64,000 nt of DNA from JAQWRV01 sp045564915 (GTDB taxonomy: Bacteria; Pseudomonadota; Alphaproteobacteria; Rhodospirillales; Rhodospirillaceae), in assembly GCA_045564915.1 (NCBI GenBank), contig JBJLGL010000004.1:62001-126000 (forward strand), in the 5' to 3' direction. Of this stretch, positions 1 to 8,841 are shown piece after piece. The notes beneath the pieces are model-generated. The model was not told the DNA's origin and searched no databases. It saw nothing but the letters and a program-made list of their open reading frames with translations. Each line of letters starts with the position of its first letter. Position 1 is the first letter of the stretch. The position numbers were made by a program, and so were the translations under genes.

Positions 1-1488
1 GTGACCTGTGATGGTGTTTTTTCCGACTGTGATCTGTTCCAAAAGGCTACCGGGGCTGCCGAGGAACGCCAACCCAATTCATGTCTGGTCTGCCAAGCGT
101 CGGTAGCAGCCCGCTTGGCCGCATGGGATATGCCTTATCGCTGGTTGGGAACGTGGCTGAATACCCAAGATCGGTATGATGCTGGCCATTGGTTGTCTCA
201 ACTTTCACCTCAAGATTATGTAACGGCCAGGTATAGGCAATGGAATATCGGGGCCTGGGTTAAATCGTCAGTACGCACGCATCTACGCTGCAATAACTTT
301 GATGTGATGGCTGGAAAAGTTGCTGATACCTATGCCAGTTATTTGTATAGCGGCGTTCTAGCGGCATTGGGGCTGAGCCGCCTATTCGATGACGAGAAGC
401 CCGATATCCAAATGCTATTTAATGGCCGAATGGCGCCCACCCGGATCGCCCTAGAAATTGCAAAGCAAAAAGGTATACGGACGATTGTAGAAGAACGATC
501 TTCAGTATCCGGTCGCCTACTACTGTTTGAAGATGTCAATTGTCTCGATATCAAACATGTCGATTACCTCTGGGAAACATGGAAGGACCAACCGCTTACA
601 GTGGATGAAATCTTTGAAATAGATGGCGTGCTAGAGGACCGGCGTAATGGTGGGCAGGGGGAGGTCAGCGTATTCAGCAATGGCAGACAAGCGAAGCAAG
701 AGGTCTGCCAAAAACTAGGCCTGGACACTAGTCGACCTGTATGGGTTTTGTTTACGTCTTCTGTGGACGAAATTGCTGATAAAGAGAATATAATCAGCGT
801 TTTTCCTAACCAGAACGATTGGGTAGAGGCATCGCTTTCTTATGCAGCTGCTCATCCAGACCTCCAACTCGTGGTCCGGGTTCATCCAAACGTTGGGAGT
901 GATCGCTCACTTGGGGCGAATATGGAAGATATCGAGTACTTTCGGTCTCTAGAAAGTCAGATTCCAAGTAATGTGTGTATAGTTCAACCGGGGGATAATA
1001 CAAGTAGCTACACTCTGGCTGAGTTGTGTGAAGTTGCTCTGGTTTGGTATTCAACCATTGGTATTGAAGCAGCGGTATTGGGACGTCGTGTTGTTCAGGC
1101 AGGCGGATTTCTACTCGAAGGGCGCGAATTTGTTTCTACGCCGGAATCACCTGACGCTTATGCCCAGCTACTTGATACAATGAACGACACTATCGGATCG
1201 GAGAAATGTTCTGACACCACTATTTATGCCTGGCGTTTTGCCTATCTCTGGTTCCTCCGACGCACCTTCAAATTGCCTCAAGTAGCACAATCAGAATGGT
1301 ATGCGGGTGAGCCTATTTGGCAGACGGTTGAAGACCTTAAGCCTAATAAAGAACCTAATCTTGATCACTTATGTAATGTTTTTCTTGGTGATACTGATCT
1401 TCTTCCATTTCCAAGTAATGTGGAGAATAGAAAAGCGAGTACCGAACGCGAGGCTATTCGGACACGCATAAGTGAGTTCCGAAAGTAA
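1..1488 (+). CDS. Surface/capsular polysaccharide biosynthesis protein, 5'-truncated
   Basis: The reading frame is open from the first base of the window, so the GTG at base 1 is probably internal and the N-terminus lies outside. The 495 visible residues have no signal peptide or membrane segment. The C-terminal half has a GT-B-like character: a Rossmann-like stretch (PVWVLFTSS, near 245), then LVVRVHPN near 290, and LAELCEVALVWYSTIGIEAAVLGRRVV near 340-370. That last pattern resembles the donor-site region of capsule (KpsC/KpsS-like) and CDP-glycerol-type glycosyltransferases. The role in surface glycan assembly is inferred from this pattern. No glycan genes follow, so this may be the edge of a locus to the left. 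The fold class is fairly likely; the exact substrate is unknown. Confidence 0.5.
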   Translation: MTCDGVFSDCDLFQKATGAAEERQPNSCLVCQASVAARLAAWDMPYRWLGTWLNTQDRYDAGHWLSQLSPQDYVTARYRQWNIGAWVKSSVRTHLRCNNFDVMAGKVADTYASYLYSGVLAALGLSRLFDDEKPDIQMLFNGRMAPTRIALEIAKQKGIRTIVEERSSVSGRLLLFEDVNCLDIKHVDYLWETWKDQPLTVDEIFEIDGVLEDRRNGGQGEVSVFSNGRQAKQEVCQKLGLDTSRPVWVLFTSSVDEIADKENIISVFPNQNDWVEASLSYAAAHPDLQLVVRVHPNVGSDRSLGANMEDIEYFRSLESQIPSNVCIVQPGDNTSSYTLAELCEVALVWYSTIGIEAAVLGRRVVQAGGFLLEGREFVSTPESPDAYAQLLDTMNDTIGSEKCSDTTIYAWRFAYLWFLRRTFKLPQVAQSEWYAGEPIWQTVEDLKPNKEPNLDHLCNVFLGDTDLLPFPSNVENRKASTEREAIRTRISEFRK

Positions 1489-1512
1489 AGCCGTTTATAA
1501 ACGTGTTATTTT

Positions 1513-1532
1513 GGGCTCAATCTTTTGAGCCC
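1513..1532. terminator. Stem-loop after the glycan gene, possible terminator
   Basis: A perfect 8-bp stem GGGCTCAA/TTGAGCCC with a TCTT loop begins 24 bases after the stop codon of the upstream gene. There is no clear T-run after it on either strand, so it may be a 3'-end stabilising hairpin or a weak terminator rather than a classical intrinsic terminator. Confidence 0.45.
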
Positions 1533-1692
1533 GTGCTCATCTCTAGGTTTTAAACTAGAACGTTCTTGTGATTATTAAATGCCACTCTTTCCTTGCTTAA
1601 ACTTAGTAGGCCTCCTTGAGTCTTCTTGCTTAAGGTATTTCCTAACTATAACGTGCTGTGCCAGTGCTGTGGTAAAATTAGTTGGCTTGAAC

Positions 1693-1766
1693 GCGGGTGT
1701 AGTTCAATGGTAGAACGAAAGCTTCCCAAGCTTTAGACGAGGGTCCGATTCCCTTCACCCGCTCCA
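1693..1766 (+). tRNA. tRNA-Gly (anticodon CCC)
   Basis: The cloverleaf can be drawn completely. The acceptor stem GCGGGTG pairs with CACCCGC over seven perfect pairs, the D arm is GTTC/GAAC, and the anticodon arm is AAAGC/GCTTT with loop TTCCCAA, giving anticodon CCC at 1725-1727. A 4-base variable loop and a T arm with loop TCCGATT follow (five pairs including one G-U). Discriminator T and an encoded CCA end the gene. It would read GGG glycine codons. The loop TCCGATT departs from the usual TTCGANN, which is mildly unusual. Confidence 0.95.
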
Positions 1767-1840
1767 GAAGGGGTAAACGCCGGGAACAAGTCGATTCCGC
1801 TCCTGCGGATCACTTTATCGGCTAACTTAGGTAGCTAGAT

Positions 1841-3640
1841 ATGCCGTCAGACCAAGATCGGCCAAATCGACCGTTTAGCGGAGCTAAAGCCATTCGATAT
1901 GCCGATTTCGTTCATGAAATCGACGTTCACGAGGAAGCTGTAAGCTATAACCTGTTGACACCTGAGTTGGTTATTGGGCCGGATGGTAAGCCCCAGCCTT
2001 ATGTGCCGCCGAAAGTGCAAACGCGGGCCAAAGATATATACCGCCTGCTTGCTCCTTACGTGGGCGAACGGTTTTTTGACCAGTTTAAAGCCGTGGTGCC
2101 CCTTGCTCTCTACCTCGCCATATTTCAGATCCTAGTGCTCCGACAGGTCGTAGATGATAGTCTGGCGGTTGCAGTTGGTCTAGGAGCTGTAATTATCGGG
2201 CTGATGCTCTTCATGGAGGGGCTCAAGCTTGGCCTGATGCCATTCGCAGAAATCATCGGCGATACCTTGCCAAAGAAATCCCCTCTTTGGCTCGTTTTGT
2301 TAATAGCCTTCATTCTCGGTATTGGGGTGACCTTCGCTGAGCCAGCTATTGGAGCGCTGCAAGCTGCTGGCGCCTTGGTCGACGTTGAGCAAGCGCCCTA
2401 CCTGTACGCGCTGCTTACAGACTGGTCTGGAATACTGGTGTTGTCTGTTGGTGCCGGGGTGGGCTTGGCCGCTGTACTCGGAACCGTACGCTTTATAAAG
2501 GGCTGGAGTCTGAAGCCTTATATTTACTGCGCACTGATTCCAACTCTAGCGCTGACCGTCTTTATCGCTTTTGATCCCAACCTAGTCATCATCTTGGGAC
2601 TGGCGTGGGATTGTGGAGCTGTCACTACCGGTCCTGTTACTGTGCCTTTGGTCTTATCTCTTGGAATTGGCATTGCATCGGCTGCGGGGAAAGGTAACAC
2701 GTCTTTATCCGGTTTTGGTATCGTCACTTTGGCGTCGTTGTTCCCTATCATTGCCGTAATGCTCTTGGGACTTTATGTATCTTGGACGGTCACCCCAGAG
2801 GAGATTATTGCCGCTGCCGCGACTGGTTCAGCAGTGACCAATGAGCCCGCATGGTATGAACTGACTCCCGCTGTAGAAGTTATTGGCGGCGTGCGAGCCA
2901 TAGTGCCGCTAGTTTTATTCTTGTTCCTTATCTTTAAGGTCCTGCTTCGCGCGACATTGCAACAGCGTGGCATCGTATTTTATGGACTAACTTTGTGTGT
3001 CGTTGGTATGTGCGTATTCAATATCGGCCTCACTTATGGTTTATCCGCTCTTGGAGCCCAGTCGGGTCAATATGTGCCTGCTGCTTTTCAGAAGATTCCA
3101 GGTATTCTCGAATCCCCGCTTTACCTTTATGCGATTGGCATCCCCATTGCTTTGGTTTTCGCCTGGATTCTTGGCTTCGGTGCGACATTAGCTGAGCCAG
3201 CTCTGAATGCGCTCGGTTCCACAGTCGAAAATTTAACCAACGGCGCATTCCGCAAGAAAACCTTGATGTACGCAGTATCCCTTGGCGTTGCCTTCGGCAT
3301 TACTATTGGCGTAGTCAAAATTATTTTCGGGATACCGATCTACTATCTTGTTCTGCCAGGTTATGTCGTGGGTATCATTTTGACAGCGCTATCAAGCGAA
3401 GAATTCGTCAATGTCGCTTGGGACAGTGCGGGCGTAACCACCGGTCCGGTAACCGTGCCATTGGTTCTGGCTATGGGCCTCGGTCTGGGCAACGCTGTTT
3501 CAGCGGTAGAGGGATTCGGCATTCTAGCAATGGCATCCATCGGCCCCATTATCGCTGTTTTGTCTACGGGTCTGTATGTGCAGTGGGCCAGCAAACGTCG
3601 TCCAGAAGACGACATGGAAGTGGAGGGCATTAACCCATGA
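1841..3640 (+). CDS. Double DUF1538 integral membrane protein
   Basis: The 599-residue protein has a roughly 95-residue hydrophilic N-terminal region followed by many hydrophobic segments arranged as two homologous halves. The repeat is visible directly: a TFAEPAIGAL motif near 165 and TLAEPALNAL near 450, and an AWDCGAVTTGPVTVPLVL motif near 255 matched by AWDSAGVTTGPVTVPLVL near 525. These are hallmarks of the DUF1538 family, whose transported substrate is not known. The inverted-looking two-half design suggests a secondary transporter or channel. Its stop codon overlaps the start of the next gene (ATGA), and two P-II-like genes follow, so its activity is probably controlled by P-II-type trimers. 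Function remains inferred. Confidence 0.85.
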   Translation: MPSDQDRPNRPFSGAKAIRYADFVHEIDVHEEAVSYNLLTPELVIGPDGKPQPYVPPKVQTRAKDIYRLLAPYVGERFFDQFKAVVPLALYLAIFQILVLRQVVDDSLAVAVGLGAVIIGLMLFMEGLKLGLMPFAEIIGDTLPKKSPLWLVLLIAFILGIGVTFAEPAIGALQAAGALVDVEQAPYLYALLTDWSGILVLSVGAGVGLAAVLGTVRFIKGWSLKPYIYCALIPTLALTVFIAFDPNLVIILGLAWDCGAVTTGPVTVPLVLSLGIGIASAAGKGNTSLSGFGIVTLASLFPIIAVMLLGLYVSWTVTPEEIIAAAATGSAVTNEPAWYELTPAVEVIGGVRAIVPLVLFLFLIFKVLLRATLQQRGIVFYGLTLCVVGMCVFNIGLTYGLSALGAQSGQYVPAAFQKIPGILESPLYLYAIGIPIALVFAWILGFGATLAEPALNALGSTVENLTNGAFRKKTLMYAVSLGVAFGITIGVVKIIFGIPIYYLVLPGYVVGIILTALSSEEFVNVAWDSAGVTTGPVTVPLVLAMGLGLGNAVSAVEGFGILAMASIGPIIAVLSTGLYVQWASKRRPEDDMEVEGINP

Positions 3641-4041
3641 GTAGTAGGCGCGAAATGGTCATTTTGACCGATGTGGCGCTAATCACGTGCGTAGTACAGC
3701 GCGGAGCAGCTGAATCCATCCTTAAGGCGGCTCGCGAGGCGGGTGCACAGGGCGCCACTGTTAACTTCGCCACCGGCTACGGCATACGCGAGCGTCTCGG
3801 CCTCCTAGGTGTAGCCGTAAACGTGGAGAAAGAAATCATCTCTATTGTCGTGTCTAAGGAACAGTCACAGCGTGTTTTTGAGAGCATGTACTTGGCCGGC
3901 AACCTCGATACGCCCGGCATGGGAATCATATACATGACGGACTTAGATAAAGCTGCCACCTTTGTGCCGCATGACGTGATTGAAAAACTTTCGGATAAGA
4001 ACCGCGTGCAGGCCGCATCTCCACCCGACAGCGCAGCATAG
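3637..4041 (+). CDS. P-II-like regulatory protein, first copy
   Basis: A 134-residue protein that fits the P-II ferredoxin-like fold. A beta strand DVALITCVVQ leads into helix AAESILKAAREAG, then strand GATVNFATGYG, a short T-loop-like stretch, strand KEIISIVVSKEQ, and a helix and strand ending MGIIYMTDL. The canonical uridylylated Tyr loop of GlnB/GlnK is not present, so control by UMP addition is unlikely. Adenylyl-nucleotide or anion sensing is possible, as in other P-II-like proteins. The start overlaps the stop of the DUF1538 gene by four bases, so the two are translationally coupled. An alternative ATG lies at 3655. It has a roughly 20-residue C-terminal tail beyond the fold. Confidence 0.75.
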   Translation: MSSRREMVILTDVALITCVVQRGAAESILKAAREAGAQGATVNFATGYGIRERLGLLGVAVNVEKEIISIVVSKEQSQRVFESMYLAGNLDTPGMGIIYMTDLDKAATFVPHDVIEKLSDKNRVQAASPPDSAA

Positions 4042-4050
4042 CGATATGTT

Positions 4051-4380
4051 ATGCAGACAGTAGCTGACATGAAACTCATTACCTGCATCATTCCCCGAGG
4101 CTTGGGGTCTGATCTGGTCGACGCCTTACATGAGGAAAAAGAATTGACAGCGGTTAATGTTGCCCACGGCCGTGGCATCAGTCGCCGAGGTGGCTATTTT
4201 GCCCAAGAGGTAGATATATTAACGGTGATCGTAGCAGCATCCGCGGCAGACAATATCTTCGCCTATCTCTATGACCGCATCGATATCGAAGGATCGAGCC
4301 GACGTTTCCTGTTTCAGGAATCGTTGGGATGTACTACAGACTTTGTTCTTCCCGATAGCGTAGAGGAAGAGCAAGTCTAA
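4051..4380 (+). CDS. P-II-like regulatory protein, second copy
   Basis: A 109-residue protein starting nine bases after the first P-II-like gene. The core reads KLITCIIPRG, a helix, then VNVAHGRGISRRGG in the T-loop position, VDILTVIVAAS, and a helix SAADNIFAYLYDRI followed by a short C-terminal strand. The HGRGISRRGG segment is closer to the GRG motif of P-II and P-II-like families than the first copy is. It could start at the ATG at 4069 instead. The two copies differ strongly, so they may form heterotrimers or respond to different ligands. Its stop codon overlaps the stop of the convergent molybdenum hydroxylase gene by four bases. Confidence 0.75.
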   Translation: MQTVADMKLITCIIPRGLGSDLVDALHEEKELTAVNVAHGRGISRRGGYFAQEVDILTVIVAASAADNIFAYLYDRIDIEGSSRRFLFQESLGCTTDFVLPDSVEEEQV

Positions 4381-6686
4381 ATCTCTTTTTGAGTTTGTAA
4401 GGCTCTCCAAACGTGTTCCGGTGTTAGCGGCATGTCAATTTGCCTAATACCCAGCGGCCTAAGTGCATCTAACGCTGCAATTATGACCACGGGTAAGGAG
4501 CCCACTGTGCCCGCTTCCCCTGCGCCTTTTGCGCCGGTTGGATTGAGCTGGGTGGGTATGGGATGAGACTCTACTGTGAACAGAGGTAGGTCATCCGCCC
4601 TCGGCAAGGTGTAGTCCAATAGACTTCCCGAAATAAGCTGACCGTTGCAATCGTCGAAGACAATCTCTTCCATCAGAGCTTGGCCGGCGCCTTGGGCAAT
4701 ACCACCATGTATCTGGCCCTTCATAAGCATAGGGTTAATTACCGTGCCGACGTCATCAACAACCAGGTATCGCTCGATCCGGACGATCCCTGTCATTGCA
4801 TCTATTTCCACTTCACATACATGACATCCATTAGGATAGGTGGGGCCGTCGGTCTTTTTCGTGACCTCTGCACTCAGAGTTAGTCCATAGTCATCATGCG
4901 AAGCTAATTGGTGCAGCGAGATAGCGTAGTCGGTACCAACAACCCGAAAGGCACCATTAGTAAATTCGACATCGGCTTCCGCCACTTCCAAGGCTTTAGC
5001 CGCCAAGGGTTTCCCTTTTGCGACAAGTTTGTTTCCAGCGCTAACCAGTGCCTGACCGCCTGCAGCCATTGTGCGCGAGCCAAAGGAACCTACGCCGCGA
5101 TCCACAGTCCCGGTGTCTCCATTCAGTATAGTTACTCTTTGAGGATCGAGGCCAAAATAATTGTCTAGTATTTGCCGGTAAGCTGTTGCATGACCCGTTC
5201 CTATCTCTACTGAACCCGCTCTGACTATCACTTGCCCATCCCGTTCCAAACGGATGTCCATGGACTCAGGCATGTGCCCACTTTGTGGACCGGCAGCAAT
5301 TTCGATGGCATAAGCCAAACCCCTGCCTCTCAATAGGCCACGCCTCTCGCTATCCTTGCGGCGATTTTCGAATCCATTCCAGTCCGCTTGTTTTACACTT
5401 TTCATTAGCAGACTGGGGAAGTCACCACAGTCGTACACCATACCCAGGGGTGTCTCATGAGGAAGCTGATCTGCTGTAAGCATATTTTTCTGTCTTAGTT
5501 CAATTGAATCGATGCCCAATTCTTGGGCGGCGGCGTCAACTAGGCGCTCGATAACGTAGGTGGCTTCGGGGCGGCCTGCTCCACGATACGGCGCCGTTGG
5601 CAATGTATTGGTGTGCACACCCTTGATGTTTATAAAAGCCGCCCCAATGGCATAAGGCCCTATCATGCCGCCAACGTTGGCCGTTGGCGGGTGCGGTGTT
5701 AGCATGCTTAGGTAAGCGCCTAAGTTGCCGATAGACTCGACGCGCAAAGCAAGAAAATGTCCTTTATCATCGATTGCTAGTTCAGCTTGGAAGAAGTTGT
5801 CACGGCCTTGCAGATCAGACTGCATAGCCTCGATGCGACTAGACCGCCAGAATACTGCTCTACCAAGCTTGCGTGCGGCCCACAATACCAGGGCATGCTC
5901 TGGATAAGGCGCATTCTTCATACCGAAGGCACCGCCAATGTCTGGCGCAACCACGCGTAAAGATTCAAGCGGGATATGCAGAATGTCATTACAAAGGGTG
6001 GCTCGGAGCCGATGGGGTGTCTGTGTGCCAGAATACAAGGTCAAGCCGCCCGACACTGAATCATAAATCCCAAGCGCTGAACGCGGTTCGATTGAGTTGG
6101 CCGTGACTCGGGTAATGTTCAAATCCAAAGCCGTCACATGGGCAGCATTGGCAAAGGCAGTCTCTGTTGCGCTCTGGTTACCACGTTCAACTATGAAAGC
6201 CACATTGCCTGGAGCCTGCGGCCATACTTGAGGGGCCTCTTTAGCTAGTGCCTTGCGGGCATCAGTTACCGACGCCCTCTCCTCAAATTCGATTATTACC
6301 AATTCAGCGGCGTCTTCTGCCTGATAGCGTGTCTCAGCGATTACAGCGACAATGGGGTCACCGACATAGTTAACTGTTCCCCCAGCAAGCATTCCGAACG
6401 GCGGCCTGTACATGTCTTGTCCGTCACCACGTTTATAGGGAAACTCTGTGTTGAACAGGCCGATACCATCCGCGTCCAGGTCTGAGCGTGTAAATACATG
6501 GAGCACACCAGATGCTACTTTAGCTTGGCTACAATCAATGGAGAGAATATCAGCGGCGGCAAAAGGCGAACGCACCAGGACCATCCAGGCCTCGCTGCCA
6601 CTAAGAATATCATCTGTATAACGGCCGTTGCCAATCAGTAGGCGGTGGTCTTCAAATCGTGGAACAGACGTGCCAATCGTGCTCAC
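4377..6686 (-). CDS. Xanthine dehydrogenase-family molybdopterin-binding (large) subunit
   Basis: The 769-residue length matches CoxL/XdhB-type large subunits. Visible motifs are the N-terminal a/b hammerhead region starting VPRFEDHRLLIGNGRYTDDI, the molybdopterin contact GGAFGMK, the APYRGAGRPE segment typical of the form II (CoxL-like, not true CO dehydrogenase) group, and GAKGAGEAGT near the C-terminus containing the catalytic Glu. These enzymes hydroxylate aldehydes, purines or N-heterocycles in the cytoplasm or periplasm. They normally need a 2Fe-2S subunit and a FAD subunit, and neither is nearby. Start is GTG at 6686 with a GAGG site upstream. It is probably the last gene of a minus-strand operon with the hydrolase and MFS genes. 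Confidence 0.88.
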   Translation of the reverse strand: MSTIGTSVPRFEDHRLLIGNGRYTDDILSGSEAWMVLVRSPFAAADILSIDCSQAKVASGVLHVFTRSDLDADGIGLFNTEFPYKRGDGQDMYRPPFGMLAGGTVNYVGDPIVAVIAETRYQAEDAAELVIIEFEERASVTDARKALAKEAPQVWPQAPGNVAFIVERGNQSATETAFANAAHVTALDLNITRVTANSIEPRSALGIYDSVSGGLTLYSGTQTPHRLRATLCNDILHIPLESLRVVAPDIGGAFGMKNAPYPEHALVLWAARKLGRAVFWRSSRIEAMQSDLQGRDNFFQAELAIDDKGHFLALRVESIGNLGAYLSMLTPHPPTANVGGMIGPYAIGAAFINIKGVHTNTLPTAPYRGAGRPEATYVIERLVDAAAQELGIDSIELRQKNMLTADQLPHETPLGMVYDCGDFPSLLMKSVKQADWNGFENRRKDSERRGLLRGRGLAYAIEIAAGPQSGHMPESMDIRLERDGQVIVRAGSVEIGTGHATAYRQILDNYFGLDPQRVTILNGDTGTVDRGVGSFGSRTMAAGGQALVSAGNKLVAKGKPLAAKALEVAEADVEFTNGAFRVVGTDYAISLHQLASHDDYGLTLSAEVTKKTDGPTYPNGCHVCEVEIDAMTGIVRIERYLVVDDVGTVINPMLMKGQIHGGIAQGAGQALMEEIVFDDCNGQLISGSLLDYTLPRADDLPLFTVESHPIPTQLNPTGAKGAGEAGTVGSLPVVIIAALDALRPLGIRQIDMPLTPEHVWRALQTQKEI

Positions 6687-6799
6687 CGCGCAACCTCACT
6701 GTAGCAAATGATCCTATGGTTTTTGTTTAGCTGGTTTGTCGCACCAGGTCACTCATGACTTCTTAGTCACTCGGCAAGCTCTCGGGTAGCCAACAGCTA

Positions 6800-8824
6800 C
6801 TACATTACGTCAGAAGTACGAGACTTGGTTTTTGCACTGAGTGCCGACTCCGGTGCCGTATAGATACCTTTTTCCACATAACTATCAATTCGTTCAATAA
6901 TCGCCTGAGCGCCGATGTAGGGGTTTTCATATGGATCACCAGCCCACATATTGCTTGGGAACCCCATATCTGTGGAGTAATGGTCGGCATATACGGCTGG
7001 ATCATTCCAGAGTTGGAAATTTGTTCTCGTGTTGGCACGGGCTCGACGCAATGCCGTTAGATCAATATGAGCTCGTAATAGCACCGGGCCTGGCCCATCA
7101 ACAGTCCCCTGCAGACTACCGTCGTAATTTACCAACCTTGTATGCCCACGGCGGAAAAAAGTCATATGCTCAGAATCGTGAGATTTATATTCACCACCAT
7201 CCATAGCCGAAAGCATGTAGACACAATTTTCCATGGCCCTGGTGCGCCGGGCATTATCCCATGCGCGGCGACCTTCACCACCGTGTGGTTCGGATGTCGA
7301 GTGCAAGATAACTTCGGCACCGCGCGTGCGGAGCCCCCCTGCCACTTCAGGGCTCATATTGTCGAAGCAGATCATATTAGCGAGTTTGCCAATGGGAGTG
7401 TTTGCCACGGGAAACAATGCTTCGTATCCAAAAAGGTCTAGGTATTCATCAAGGATAGAACCTGGGGTTGTATCGGGTAGCAAGCCCCAGACATCAGCGC
7501 ATTGGTTCTTGCGATAGGTGTGGATATGGTTGCCTTGGTCGTCGATTAGAAAAGAGGCATTGAACACACGGCCCGGTAGTTTGCGGTGAACTTCAAAGTT
7601 CTGGAAGGCAACATAAACTTTATATTCTTGTGCAAACTTTCCAACTATGTCGAAAATTTCATCTCCTTCGCTGATTGCCATACGCTCAAGATCTTGCACC
7701 GTACGCTGAACTCCTCCAATACCGCCGGGACCTGTCAGCCAGAATTCAGGGAATACGCAAAGGCGCATGGTCGGAACGGATAGGCGACTGCCGGCGCTAG
7801 TAAGGTGTTCATCGAGATTTTTTCTCATAATCTCCCTAGGGTCCGTATTTCCGCCAATGGGAATTAACCGTGCAACGGTTTGTACCAACATGCAGTCGTA
7901 CTGCTCTTCCGGGTTGGGGTGTTTGGCCGCCCGCATCTCTGATTCTGCACTCAGGCGGCGTTGCGCTTCTATGAGCCAAGTGTCTCGGGTAGTTGGTACA
8001 GCGGGTGGCGGTTCTATAGCGGCTTTGTAACCACGCCCATACACGTCGGCGCGCACGATAGCGGGGAAACTACCTTGCGGCGTTACCCTGCGCCGCCGGA
8101 GTAGTTGGAGATCGATATCCGGAATCACAAAAGTTTCATCGCCACGGACAGCAGTAGGTTCCCTCTCCCAGGGATATAGAGCTGTTGCTGAAGGTAATTT
8201 GACCTGGATCCCGTTATCATCCATTTCACTAGGGCTGGCTACGGCCACATAGGCGACACTCTCGCTAGCGCGGCCGAACCGTGACATGACCCGGTGATCG
8301 AATTGATGATCAGATCGCTCCAGGCAGGGGTTAAGTATAATTTCTGCACCATGGAAGGCTAGGGCTCTAGCATATTGCGCGAAGTGAATATCTTCGCCGC
8401 AAAGTAAGCCGATCTTTGCAAAAGGCAGGTTAGTCACGGGAAATTCTGCCGGCTGCCCTATCGCCGATGTGGTATCGGTAAAGCCTTCAATCAGATCCGG
8501 CGAAATCTTGGGCGTGCGCAGCAGAACATTACCACTAGGCCCGACTACAAAACCAATAGTCTGAGGTGCAGCTGCACCGGCGTTCATTATGGCTGAGCCT
8601 GCAATGTGAAGCCGGTTCTCTTTTGCTACATCTCCAACGGTTTTTATGACTGTTGATTCTGGCAAAGCGCTCTTCGGATCGTCTGGCGCGTGAGGTAACA
8701 ACAATAAAATGTCTGTAGCATTAGTTGAGCTTTGTCGAAGCGCCTCTCGACTGGCCGCTGCCGCCAACTTGTTCAACGCATGCGGGTCCGAGGGTGTCCA
8801 AGCGGCTTGGGTAAGAATTAGCAT
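6800..8824 (-). CDS. Tandem carbon-nitrogen hydrolase (two nitrilase-fold domains)
   Basis: The 674-residue protein holds two nitrilase-superfamily domains, about 1-270 and 305-640. The C-terminal domain has the complete Glu-Lys-Cys triad: E360 in FPEFW, K439 in YRKNQCADV and C486 in MICFDN. The N-terminal domain keeps K106 and C142 (GLLCGEDI) but has His45 in LPHAP where the Glu base is expected, so it is probably catalytically weak or structural. No signal peptide, so cytoplasmic. Family members cleave amides, nitriles or carbamoyl groups. A second gene with the same architecture starts at 62101. It lies 17 bases after the MFS gene, so transport and hydrolysis are probably co-expressed. Confidence 0.85.
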   Translation of the reverse strand: MLILTQAAWTPSDPHALNKLAAAASREALRQSSTNATDILLLLPHAPDDPKSALPESTVIKTVGDVAKENRLHIAGSAIMNAGAAAPQTIGFVVGPSGNVLLRTPKISPDLIEGFTDTTSAIGQPAEFPVTNLPFAKIGLLCGEDIHFAQYARALAFHGAEIILNPCLERSDHQFDHRVMSRFGRASESVAYVAVASPSEMDDNGIQVKLPSATALYPWEREPTAVRGDETFVIPDIDLQLLRRRRVTPQGSFPAIVRADVYGRGYKAAIEPPPAVPTTRDTWLIEAQRRLSAESEMRAAKHPNPEEQYDCMLVQTVARLIPIGGNTDPREIMRKNLDEHLTSAGSRLSVPTMRLCVFPEFWLTGPGGIGGVQRTVQDLERMAISEGDEIFDIVGKFAQEYKVYVAFQNFEVHRKLPGRVFNASFLIDDQGNHIHTYRKNQCADVWGLLPDTTPGSILDEYLDLFGYEALFPVANTPIGKLANMICFDNMSPEVAGGLRTRGAEVILHSTSEPHGGEGRRAWDNARRTRAMENCVYMLSAMDGGEYKSHDSEHMTFFRRGHTRLVNYDGSLQGTVDGPGPVLLRAHIDLTALRRARANTRTNFQLWNDPAVYADHYSTDMGFPSNMWAGDPYENPYIGAQAIIERIDSYVEKGIYTAPESALSAKTKSRTSDVM

Positions 8825-8841
8825 GGCGGATTACCTTTTTT

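Noticed and set aside
1673..1678. TAAAAT as a possible -10 element of the tRNA gene
   Set aside because: The -35 position (about 1650-1655) shows no resemblance to a consensus, so I did not call a promoter.
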